Shown here piece after piece: positions 9,466 to 16,990 of a stretch of 36,829 nucleotides of DNA. Numbering within the stretch: position 1 is the stretch's first letter; each line of letters opens with the position of its first letter. The notes under the pieces are model-generated. The model made no database searches. It saw nothing but the letters and a program-made list of their open reading frames with translations, and had not been told where the DNA came from. Both the position numbers and the translations under genes were made by a program. Source of the stretch: an uncultured Patescibacteria group bacterium (GTDB lineage: Bacteria; Patescibacteriota; Patescibacteriia; Veblenbacterales; UBA10138); assembly GCA_937929825.1 (NCBI GenBank), contig CALFUV010000005.1, positions 1-36,829 on the forward strand, written 5' to 3'.

Positions 9466-12339
9466 TTACTCAATCACTAAATTAATTAGTTTATCGGGCA
9501 CATATATAATCCTTTTAATATTTTTACCAATCAAATACTTGGACACAGGCTCTAATTTTTTTGCCCAGTCAATTACTTCCACCTCATTAAGACCGGCTGT
9601 CAATAATAGCTGCCCCCTAAGTTTGCCATTTACCTGTACGGCTATATTAACTTTGTTTAATTGTAAAGCTTGAGGGTTGTATTCCGGCCAAGGCTGCTGC
9701 CAAATTTGCCCCGGTCGCTCTAATTGTTCCCAAAGCTCACAAGCTAAATGAGGGGCAAAAGGATAAACCAATTGCAACAGCAGATCTGTAACTTTTTGCT
9801 GGTTAATAGCCGGTAAAGTAACTTTAAACAAATAATTCACAAATTCCATAAGTGCGGCAATGGCGGTATTAAAACGAAAAGTTACAATATCATCTGTTAC
9901 TTTTTTGGTGGTTTTTGACATCCAATAAGACAGTTCTTGTTCTTTATCTGCTGATAAATCAACTAAGTGATTGATTTTTGGTGTCAGGGCTAATTGCCAA
10001 ACTTTTTCCAAAAAACGCCTAACTCCAATAATAGAAGTAGTATTCCATGGTTTGGCGTCTTCTAAGGGACCCATAAACATTTCATAAAGCCTAAAAGTGT
10101 CGGCGCCATATTTTTCTACTATTTCATCAGGATTAATCACATTACCACGAGATTTGGACATTTTTTGCCCGTCTTCGCCTAAGATTAATCCTTGATTTCT
10201 AAGTTTCAAAAATGGTTCAGAAAAATTAACATATCCCAAATCCCGTAAAACCTTAGTAAAGAATCGAGCATACAATAGATGCATAACCGCATGCTCCGCC
10301 CCGCCTACATAAAAATCTACCGGGCACCAAATATCAATTTTTTTCTTGTCAAAAATTTCTTCGGTATTATGTGGATCGCAATAACGTAAAAAATACCAAG
10401 AAGAATCCACAAAGGTATCCATGGTGTCGCTTTCACGTCTAGCAGCTGCCGCACACTGAGGACAAGAAACATTTTGAAAACTTACGGAACGCACTAAGGG
10501 CGATTCGCCCGTAGGCTTAAAATCAACATCGTCAGGCAACAAGACCGGCAAATCTTTTTCTGGTACCGGAACTTCACCACACTGATTACAATAAATAATA
10601 GGAATAGGCGCCCCCCAGTAACGCTGACGACTAATAAGCCAATCGTGTAACTTATACTGAGTAGTTAATTGTGCTTTTATTTTTTTAGCTATCGCCGGAA
10701 TAGCGGCGGCTGATTCCATGCCCGAAAATTCATCTGAATTCCACAATATACCTTCGCCAGTATAAATATAATCTGAATTTGCCAAGAAATTTTCCGTAAA
10801 TTTACCTTCTATGACTGAAAGGAAATTTTTTAAATTATTACGTTTAATCCATAATACTTCATGAAGTGACTCCTCCTGAATATTAATAGGATCTTTTTCT
10901 TCATTTTCCAGTTCAAAAAATAAATACTGGAATCTGGCATGCCTGTTTTGTTTTTTTACCCGATGGTAAAAAAAACTATGTAAAGCAAATTCGGGATTAC
11001 TCACCAAACGAACATTCTTATACCCTGTTTCTTCATGAATCTCCCGCTTGGCCGCCGCCACAATATCCTCACCTTCTTCTACTCCACCGGTAATAAAACC
11101 ATGCATAATAAAATGTTTCCAACTAACACATAAATATGAATCGTCCTTGGGATTACGCACCACACAACAAACTGCATTTCTTTTTACCGTTTCTTCTTGA
11201 GGACGAAATGCTTCCTCGCCTTCAGTAGCTACAAATTTAGGTTCAACCACACGCCTAATTGGCAGATTAAATTTTTTAGCAAAAGCAAAATCCCTTTCAT
11301 CATGAGCCGGTACGGCCATAATAGCGCCGGTACCATAACTGCCCAACACATAATCGGCTACCCAAACAGGAATTTCCTCCCCAGTTGCCGGATTAATAAC
11401 CTTAATCCCTGTCTCCACGCCGGTTTTTTCTTTAACTGCTCTCTCTACCCTTTCTAATTCTCGTCCTTTAAGAGATTCATGTACATAAATTATTATACCT
11501 TCATTAGCCTGCCAGCCGGCTTCAATCCACTTCTTGGCAAGTTCCGGGGAGATAACTATAAAAGTAGCTCCATAAATAGTATCAAGACGTGTGGTAAATA
11601 TCTCAATCTCTTGAATTTTAAATTTAATATTGGAAATTGGAAATTTTATCACGGCACCCTGACTGGCTCCAATCCAATTACGCTGCATTTCCTTAAGCGA
11701 TTCAGGCCAATCTAATTTATCCAGGTCGCACAATAACTCATCAGCGTAATCGGTAATCTTGAAAAACCATTGTTTCATATTTCTTTGCTCAACTTCTGTT
11801 TTGCAGCGTTCACATTTTCTATCTACTACTTGTTCATTTGCCAATACTGTTTGACATGATGGACACCAATTAACCGGCGCTAGAGCGCGATACGCCAACC
11901 CTTTTTTATAAAATTGCAAAAAAAGCCATTGAGTCCAACGGTAATAGTCTGGTGAAGATGTGTTTATTTCACGCGACCAGTCATAGGAAAAACCCAACGA
12001 TTTAATTTGCCGTCTAATATTGTTGATATTTTCTTCAGTGGTTAAACGCGGATGCCGTCCACTTTTAATAGCATAATTTTCCGCCGGCAAACCAAAAGCA
12101 TCCCAACCCATAGGATGTAACACTTCCACACCCTTCATACGCAAATATCGACAATAAATATCTGTGGCAGTATAACCTTCTGGATGTCCAACATGCAGCC
12201 CTTGGCCGGAAGGATAAGGAAACATATCTAAAATATAAGACTTCTCTTGATTGGGCTTATCTTTAGCTACAAAAATATTTTTTTCTTCCCAGATTTTTTG
12301 CCACTTTTCTTCTATTTTCTTATGATCGTATAATATCAT
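9466..12339 (-). CDS. leuS: Leucyl-tRNA synthetase with an inserted Nudix hydrolase domain
   Basis: The enzyme charges tRNA-Leu. The class I signatures are HVGH (residues 49-52) and KMSKS (726-730). A zinc-binding cluster lies at 159-179 (CPSC, CERC) and a second Cys pair set at 584-629. The CP1 editing domain keeps the Thr-rich stretch TTRLDTIYGATF and the discriminating Asp in VPAHDERD (D347). Instead of the usual short linker between the end of the editing core and YTGEG (526-530), about 140 residues (roughly 372-515) form a Nudix domain with a full Nudix box at 418-440 matching G-x5-E-x7-R-E-U-x-E-E-x-G-U. The total of 957 residues exceeds the usual 800-870 by about that amount. The frame is continuous, so this is a true fusion. 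It heads leuS-tsaC-MFS-rsmA. Confidence 0.97.
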   Translation of the reverse strand: MILYDHKKIEEKWQKIWEEKNIFVAKDKPNQEKSYILDMFPYPSGQGLHVGHPEGYTATDIYCRYLRMKGVEVLHPMGWDAFGLPAENYAIKSGRHPRLTTEENINNIRRQIKSLGFSYDWSREINTSSPDYYRWTQWLFLQFYKKGLAYRALAPVNWCPSCQTVLANEQVVDRKCERCKTEVEQRNMKQWFFKITDYADELLCDLDKLDWPESLKEMQRNWIGASQGAVIKFPISNIKFKIQEIEIFTTRLDTIYGATFIVISPELAKKWIEAGWQANEGIIIYVHESLKGRELERVERAVKEKTGVETGIKVINPATGEEIPVWVADYVLGSYGTGAIMAVPAHDERDFAFAKKFNLPIRRVVEPKFVATEGEEAFRPQEETVKRNAVCCVVRNPKDDSYLCVSWKHFIMHGFITGGVEEGEDIVAAAKREIHEETGYKNVRLVSNPEFALHSFFYHRVKKQNRHARFQYLFFELENEEKDPINIQEESLHEVLWIKRNNLKNFLSVIEGKFTENFLANSDYIYTGEGILWNSDEFSGMESAAAIPAIAKKIKAQLTTQYKLHDWLISRQRYWGAPIPIIYCNQCGEVPVPEKDLPVLLPDDVDFKPTGESPLVRSVSFQNVSCPQCAAAARRESDTMDTFVDSSWYFLRYCDPHNTEEIFDKKKIDIWCPVDFYVGGAEHAVMHLLYARFFTKVLRDLGYVNFSEPFLKLRNQGLILGEDGQKMSKSRGNVINPDEIVEKYGADTFRLYEMFMGPLEDAKPWNTTSIIGVRRFLEKVWQLALTPKINHLVDLSADKEQELSYWMSKTTKKVTDDIVTFRFNTAIAALMEFVNYLFKVTLPAINQQKVTDLLLQLVYPFAPHLACELWEQLERPGQIWQQPWPEYNPQALQLNKVNIAVQVNGKLRGQLLLTAGLNEVEVIDWAKKLEPVSKYLIGKNIKRIIYVPDKLINLVIE

Positions 12340-12602
12340 TAAAATACCATTTAAATTAAGAAAAACAGGAAATTATCCCCTATCTTATGCTAGCATTTGC
12401 TTTTGAGAGCGACAAATTAATTATCTCCTGCAAATATTGGTACTCATTGACCATAAGTATTTAAATTGGTAATCTTACTAACACTTTATGGCGCTGATAT
12501 GGCCATGATATTTTCTGTCATTATTGCTTGCTTTTGACTACTATAGCCTAAGGGCGCGTATAAGGAAATAATCTTATAAAAAAAGATTTTTACATATTTT
12601 TT
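12340..12602. other. Divergent intergenic region between leuS and the M23 peptidase gene
   Basis: This 263-nt AT-rich spacer must hold the leuS promoter (minus) and the peptidase promoter (plus). I see no well-spaced consensus promoter, RNA gene or strong hairpin. An AAGGA sequence at 12562-12566 is a possible ribosome binding site but lies too far from the TTG at 12603. Confidence 0.4.
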
Positions 12603-13859
12603 TTGCGAGTCGCTCTGGTATCAATAAAAGCTCTGAAAAAAACAGTTGCTATAACTGGACGATTTCTAGACACTCTAACTAAAGTTACAAAACCAATACT
12701 TAGATTAACGATCAATTGGTTAATCTTAAGACCTTATCGTCTGTTAATTAAACTAGGCCGACGAGTAAAAAATCTTTGGCTAAAACTGCCTAATTTAAAT
12801 TTTTTATCTCATCACCAAAGTATACTTTATCTATTACTGGTTTTTGCTTTATTGGTAACGGCCAATAACTGGCGTATACACCAAGCTTCAGCTGAAAATT
12901 TTGGTCAGAATAATCTTATATTCCCTCTTATTAAACCCGATTTTGAACTATTGATTATCGAAAGCGGTGCGGGCTTAATAGCTGAATCAACAGAGACAGA
13001 AGTGGACGAGGAAACAAGCGCTATTACTCCTGAAAAACAAATTGAGCCCTCGGGAATTGGCGCCGCTTTATTAAAACCTCATTTGGTTACCTCTGCCCCT
13101 GGAACTGCCGCCAGAACAACTATTGAATTTTACACTGTGGAAGCAGGTGATACTATTTCTAGCATTGCCGAACGTTTTGGTTTAAATATTAATACTTTGT
13201 TATGGGAAAATAAATTAACTGCCCGCAGTCTTATTCGTCCAGGACAAAAACTTACTATTTTACCTACTGATGGAGTAACTTACCGTATTGGACGTGGCGA
13301 TACTATTAATTCCATAGCTAAAAAATATAATGTACTGCCAGAAAATATTATTAATTACAATAATATTTCCAGCAGTTCCTTAACTATCGGACGAACCATA
13401 ATTATACCAGGCGGGAAACCACCAGCACCACCAGCTCCGGTAAGAGTAACAAAACCAATACCAAGTTTACCGGCTATTAGTGTACCTACTAGCGGTAATA
13501 CCCGCTTATTATGGCCAACTGATACCAGAAGAATCACGCAATATTATACTTGGCGACATGGTGGTGTGGATATTGCCGGACCGACTGGCACACCTATTTA
13601 TGCGGCTGATGAAGGTATTGTTGAAATAGCCGGATGGAATAATGGCGGCTACGGCTATTATATAGTTATTGATCATGGCGGCGGTATAAAAACTCTTTAT
13701 GCTCATGCGTCTAAATTACATGTGTCTGCTGGAGATAGGGTTGATAAAAGTCAACACATAGCCAATATTGGTTCCACTGGTCGTTCCACCGGACCTCATT
13801 TACATTTTGAAGTACGTATTCGTGGTAGTCGTACCAATCCCTTAAACTACATTAGATAA
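12603..13859 (+). CDS. Membrane-anchored LysM-M23 peptidoglycan endopeptidase
   Basis: The protein is about 418 residues. A basic N-terminal segment leads to one transmembrane helix (about 73-88). Two LysM domains (about 175-219 and 225-269) bind peptidoglycan, then a Pro-rich linker, then an M23 domain (about 300-418). Zinc ligands of M23 are visible as H319-x3-D323 and the H399-x-H401 pair in GPHLHFEVR, with H368 in TLYAHAS. It probably cleaves peptide cross-links during wall growth or division. The start is uncertain: no ATG or GTG lies near the 5' end and TTG at 12603 is the only conventional start. The frame stays open back to 12564, where AAGGA (12562-12566) sits 9 nt before an in-frame ATA at 12576. 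Confidence 0.9.
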   Translation: MRVALVSIKALKKTVAITGRFLDTLTKVTKPILRLTINWLILRPYRLLIKLGRRVKNLWLKLPNLNFLSHHQSILYLLLVFALLVTANNWRIHQASAENFGQNNLIFPLIKPDFELLIIESGAGLIAESTETEVDEETSAITPEKQIEPSGIGAALLKPHLVTSAPGTAARTTIEFYTVEAGDTISSIAERFGLNINTLLWENKLTARSLIRPGQKLTILPTDGVTYRIGRGDTINSIAKKYNVLPENIINYNNISSSSLTIGRTIIIPGGKPPAPPAPVRVTKPIPSLPAISVPTSGNTRLLWPTDTRRITQYYTWRHGGVDIAGPTGTPIYAADEGIVEIAGWNNGGYGYYIVIDHGGGIKTLYAHASKLHVSAGDRVDKSQHIANIGSTGRSTGPHLHFEVRIRGSRTNPLNYIR

Positions 13860-13867
13860 TTTTTTCC

Positions 13868-15391
13868 TTATTCGTTCTGTCCCCGCGGTCTATACTGTAA
13901 AGCCTCAGCCACATGAATTGGGGTAATATTTTCCATACCGGCTAAATCAGCAATAGTTCTGGAAACTTTAAGTACCCGATGATAAACCCGCCCGGAAAGA
14001 TGATATTTATTTACAGCCTGACGCAGTAATTCTATTGCTTCCGGCGGCAGTTTAAGCTCCTTAATATCTGTTAACTTCATGGCAGAATTAAGTTTAGATT
14101 CGTTCTTAAAACGTTTAGCTTGTGTTTGACGGGCACTAATTATTCTTTGCCGAAAATTAACAGATGGTTCAGCCGGAGGTAATTCCATTTTTTCAAAAGG
14201 CAAACGTGGTACACTTACATGTAAATCAAATCTATCAAGCAAGGGGCCTGATAATTTATGCTGATAACGATAAATCATTCCCGGTGTACAAGTGCAGTGT
14301 TTTACTGTGTCACCAGTATAACCACAAGGACATGGATTCATAGCAGCTACTAAAATAAAACGAGCCGGGTATTGAATAGTGCCAGCGGCCCGAGCAACAG
14401 TAACCATACCGTCCTCCAATGGCTGGCGGAGGCTTTCCAATACTGAACGGGGGAACTCGGGTAATTCGTCAAGAAATAGTACTCCTCTATGTGCCAAAGA
14501 AATTTCACCCGGCCTAGGGGTTGATCCTCCACCAACCAAAGATACTTCTGAAGCGGTATGGTGGGGAGAACGAAAAGGTCTGCTCCTAATAAGCGGCTGT
14601 GATAAAGAAAGCAAACCAGCTACGCTATAAAGTTCAGTCACCTCCAAAACCTCATTGCGCGACAATGGTGGTAAAACACCGGCCAAAGCTCTGGCTAGTA
14701 AAGTCTTGCCGCTGCCCGGCGGGCCTGACATAAGAAGATTGTGTCCTCCAGCAGCTGCAATTTCTAAAGCGCGTTTAGCGTGTTCTTGACCATGAATGTA
14801 AGCTAAATCGCTGTCTGGCGAAATATCATCTAAAGTAATATTTTCTAAACTAGTGGTGGGAATACTTGGCAAAGTATTTTGGCCTGATAAATGTTCCAAT
14901 AATTCTACTAAACGCTTTGGTGCGTATACTTTTAAGCCTTCAACCAAAGCTGCTTCGGCGGCATTAGCCTGCGGAACAAAAATTTCTTCAAAACCTAATC
15001 GTTTAGCGGCACGGGCTACCACCAACACACCGGGCACAGGTCTTAATTCGCCTTCTAAAGAAAGTTCTCCCAAAAATAAACGTTTACTAAAACCACCCTC
15101 GCTTTCAAGCTGGCCACTGGCTACTAATAAAGCAAGAGCAATGGGCAAATCATAAGAACTACCTTCTTTTTTAACATCAGCCGGCGCCAAATTGACAGTA
15201 ACTTTAGTGCGCGGAAATTCACAGCCTGAATTTTTTAACGCCGAGCGAACCCGCTCTCTAGCCTCCTCCACCGCCTTGTCCGGCAGCCCAACTATAAAAA
15301 TCCCCGGTAATTGGGAAGAAACATCGGCCTCTACTTCAATAGATAAAGCTTGTAAACCAAAAACACCACAAGTATATATTTTAGCTGACAT
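13868..15391 (-). CDS. comM: YifB/ComM family Mg-chelatase-like AAA+ ATPase
   Basis: The protein has 507 residues, the usual length of YifB/ComM. The N-terminal domain carries the family opening (GLQALSIEVEADVSSQLPGI), followed by the AAA+ core with Walker A GPPGSGKT (about 220-227), Walker B FLDELPEF and the Cys-rich segment with CPCGYTGD and CTC. The C-terminal domain ends in the usual helical bundle (SGRVYHRVLKVSRTIADL). In Vibrio, ComM is a branch-migration helicase that promotes integration of transformed DNA; the role here is inferred. It converges with the M23 gene, 8 nt apart, with no clear terminator between them. Confidence 0.92.
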   Translation of the reverse strand: MSAKIYTCGVFGLQALSIEVEADVSSQLPGIFIVGLPDKAVEEARERVRSALKNSGCEFPRTKVTVNLAPADVKKEGSSYDLPIALALLVASGQLESEGGFSKRLFLGELSLEGELRPVPGVLVVARAAKRLGFEEIFVPQANAAEAALVEGLKVYAPKRLVELLEHLSGQNTLPSIPTTSLENITLDDISPDSDLAYIHGQEHAKRALEIAAAGGHNLLMSGPPGSGKTLLARALAGVLPPLSRNEVLEVTELYSVAGLLSLSQPLIRSRPFRSPHHTASEVSLVGGGSTPRPGEISLAHRGVLFLDELPEFPRSVLESLRQPLEDGMVTVARAAGTIQYPARFILVAAMNPCPCGYTGDTVKHCTCTPGMIYRYQHKLSGPLLDRFDLHVSVPRLPFEKMELPPAEPSVNFRQRIISARQTQAKRFKNESKLNSAMKLTDIKELKLPPEAIELLRQAVNKYHLSGRVYHRVLKVSRTIADLAGMENITPIHVAEALQYRPRGQNE

Positions 15392-15499
15392 ATTTATATA
15401 ACTTAAATAGTCATCTACCTTACAACCAAAACCAGCCCGGCGTCAAATCTTATTAGCTAATTGTTAATAATTACTTAATAAAAGTATTGTTGTGTTTTT

Positions 15500-15946
15500 T
15501 TAATAAACCTTTTTAACTTGATAATAGGTGCGTAATAAAAAACATAAGCCAATCATTAATAAAACATCTGCTAAATTAAAATGCATATTACTCGGCCAAG
15601 TTATTTGCCAAACATCTATTACCCCTCCCCAAATTAATCTGTCCCATAAATTACTAAAACCGCCAACTATCATTAAACCGGTGCCCCAAAAACTGAAAAA
15701 ATTTTTTTGCCCAAAATAAGTTAAAGCTAAACTAACCAGCCAAATTAGCAATGGTATGGTTATTATCACCATAATAATGTTAGCTAATGGCAAACTAAAT
15801 GGTCCGTCTTGGTTTAAATATGGAGAGATAATAAAAAATTCTCCGGCAAATTCAACCGAAGAATTCCAAACTAAATTCTTTATTAATCTGTCAAGTAAAA
15901 AAAATATTAATAACCCAACCACCCAACTAAAGTTTATGAGTTTCAT
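15500..15946 (-). CDS. lspA: Lipoprotein signal peptidase (signal peptidase II)
   Basis: This four-helix membrane aspartyl protease cleaves the signal peptide of prolipoproteins. The two catalytic-Asp blocks are visible: GGFSNLWDRL with GGVIDVW, and HFNLADVLLMIG; the Asp residues are D102 and D127 counted from the ATG at 15946. I chose this ATG because it overlaps the TGA of the upstream DksA-like gene as ATGA (15943-15946), a translational-coupling arrangement; the frame is open to a further ATG at 15973 inside the upstream gene. Four hydrophobic segments fit the family. A lipoprotein substrate is encoded in the same window (33679-35058). Confidence 0.92.
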   Translation of the reverse strand: MKLINFSWVVGLLIFFLLDRLIKNLVWNSSVEFAGEFFIISPYLNQDGPFSLPLANIIMVIITIPLLIWLVSLALTYFGQKNFFSFWGTGLMIVGGFSNLWDRLIWGGVIDVWQITWPSNMHFNLADVLLMIGLCFLLRTYYQVKKVY

Positions 15947-16314
15947 GCCTGACCCAATTTTTTCTTTTTGCAATTAACACAAGAGCTTGATTCGGGGCGG
16001 GCGCGTAATCGCCGTTCATCAATTTCTTTATTGCAATAACGACAATAACCGTAAGTTCCTTTAGCAATGCGCGCTAGGGCCGAATTAACATCTTCCAAAG
16101 CATTTTCCAAGGTATGCTCTAAGGCCAAATTATCAGTAAAGGTAGCTACCTCTGCTGCGTTTTCATCATCTTTATCTCCATAATCTGGAAATTCAGCATC
16201 AAAACCCTGAGGCGAACGAACATTTTTCCGGGCAAAAACCCGTAGCTCAGCTTCCAGTTTTTGCTTCATACTAAGAAGCGCTTGCTCCATTTCTTTTACA
16301 AATGTTTGCTTCAT
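15943..16314 (-). CDS. DksA/TraR family C4 zinc-finger protein
   Basis: The protein has 123 residues: an N-terminal coiled coil (1-30), an acidic middle (46-66) and a C-terminal C4 zinc finger C91-x2-C94...C112-x2-C115 with RRLRARPESSSC, as in DksA/TraR/YteA proteins. Relatives bind the RNA polymerase secondary channel and alter initiation; whether this one does so is inferred. It overlaps lspA by 4 nt and is translated first. A good promoter ends only 10 nt before the start codon, so the mRNA is probably leaderless or nearly so. Confidence 0.88.
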   Translation of the reverse strand: MKQTFVKEMEQALLSMKQKLEAELRVFARKNVRSPQGFDAEFPDYGDKDDENAAEVATFTDNLALEHTLENALEDVNSALARIAKGTYGYCRYCNKEIDERRLRARPESSSCVNCKKKKLGQA

Positions 16315-16324
16315 ATGTTAACAA

Positions 16325-16353
16325 AGTATACCATCGAAAAAATAAACTATCAA
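16325..16353 (-). promoter_or_regulatory. Promoter of the dksA-like/lspA unit, predicting a leaderless mRNA
   Basis: On the minus strand TTGATA (16353-16348), a 17-nt spacer and TATACT (16330-16325) form a near-consensus promoter. Only 10 nt separate the -10 element from the ATG at 16314. With transcription starting 6-7 nt after the -10, the 5' leader would be about 3-4 nt, with no room for a ribosome binding site. Confidence 0.65.
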
Positions 16354-16401
16354 TACCTAAATTCTTCCCCAAAATAACTTTTAAATACTAAATTAACAAA
16401 T

Positions 16402-16459
16402 AAAAAAGGCGCCGTTTGGTTGCCCGTTAAAAAATTAATAATTGGCACCTAACGGCGCC
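16402..16459 (-). terminator. Rho-independent terminator of the unidentified RNA
   Basis: On the minus strand a 9-bp GC-rich stem (16451-16459 with 16408-16416, GGCGCCGTT/AACGGCGCC) has an inner helix (16444-16449 with 16418-16424) and is followed by six U (16407-16402). It ends the transcript that begins near 16805. Confidence 0.7.
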
Positions 16460-16805
16460 TAATACGATGCTTGCTCTACTTGCTTTGCGCGAGCTTAGTT
16501 AATTTCTTTTTTCTTAAAATTAAATTAAAGAAACTAACTACGCCCGCACAAAAAACAAGAATGTATCATCAAGCACCTTAGGCGCAACTACTGGCTTTGT
16601 TAAGCTGCGATTCTCGCTACCAGCCTTGTGGTCTACTAACCAGTTAAGATCAGTGGACCGTGATTTTGTTTTTGTTTCAAAAATTTTTTGGTTTGACCTC
16701 GGCCAGTACCAGGTCGAAATCCGGACAGTAGCAAGGGAATAAAAGCCTTTAATTAAGTCTGATAATCCTCTGCTACGGTCTTTTTAACCTATTTTTAATT
16801 TACTA
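16402..16805 (-). ncRNA. Unidentified structured RNA, about 400 nt, own promoter and terminator
   Basis: The segment between pnp and the dksA-like gene has no start-bearing gene but is a complete transcription unit: a promoter at 16812-16840 and a terminator at 16402-16459. In between are several helices: 16767-16776 with 16728-16737 (one bulge), 16695-16699 with 16711-16715, an 8-bp helix 16630-16637 with 16652-16659, and a long imperfect helix 16486-16508 with 16527-16548. Size would fit tmRNA, RNase P RNA or another housekeeping RNA. I could not find a T-arm with CCA end (tmRNA), the GAGGAAAGUC core (RNase P) or the SRP RNA core, so the identity is open. One minus-strand frame is open for about 80 codons to a TAG near 16540 but has no start codon near its beginning. 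Confidence 0.6.
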
Positions 16806-16811
16806 TTAACT

Positions 16812-16840
16812 AATATAGCATACTTTTTATTTAAGGTCAA
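16812..16840 (-). promoter_or_regulatory. Extended -10 promoter of the unidentified RNA
   Basis: On the minus strand TTGACC (16840-16835), a 17-nt spacer and TATATT (16817-16812) with TGC just before it give a strong extended -10 promoter. Predicted start is near 16805, in the pnp-dksA spacer. Confidence 0.7.
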
Positions 16841-16904
16841 CTACTAAATTTTCTTTATTTTTAGCCAAATAATATTAATTTAACCTGAATACATTTGTTA
16901 TTCA

Positions 16905-16933
16905 TTATCCACATAAATCACAAATTATCCACA
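16905..16933 (+). promoter_or_regulatory. Two perfect DnaA boxes
   Basis: TTATCCACA occurs at 16905-16913 and again at 16925-16933, same orientation, 20 bp apart. Both match the strict DnaA-box consensus. They lie in an AT-rich stretch upstream of the unidentified RNA promoter and downstream of pnp. They could serve an origin, DnaA titration or transcription control. Confidence 0.55.
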
Positions 16934-16990
16934 AGCCTAACTTATTTTAAAATTAAGCCATGATGGTTTTATTAAGATTTTCTAGATTAC

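Noticed and set aside
15946-15973. Upstream ATG of lspA at 15973
   Set aside because: It lies 31 nt inside the upstream gene and adds a polar segment before the first helix; the ATGA overlap at 15946 is the more natural start.
16402-16805. tmRNA (ssrA) or RNase P RNA (rnpB)
   Set aside because: Size and a GGATTTCGACC stretch recall the tmRNA 5' region, but there is no T-arm with CCA end, no acceptor pairing and no RNase P GAGGAAAGUC core on either strand.
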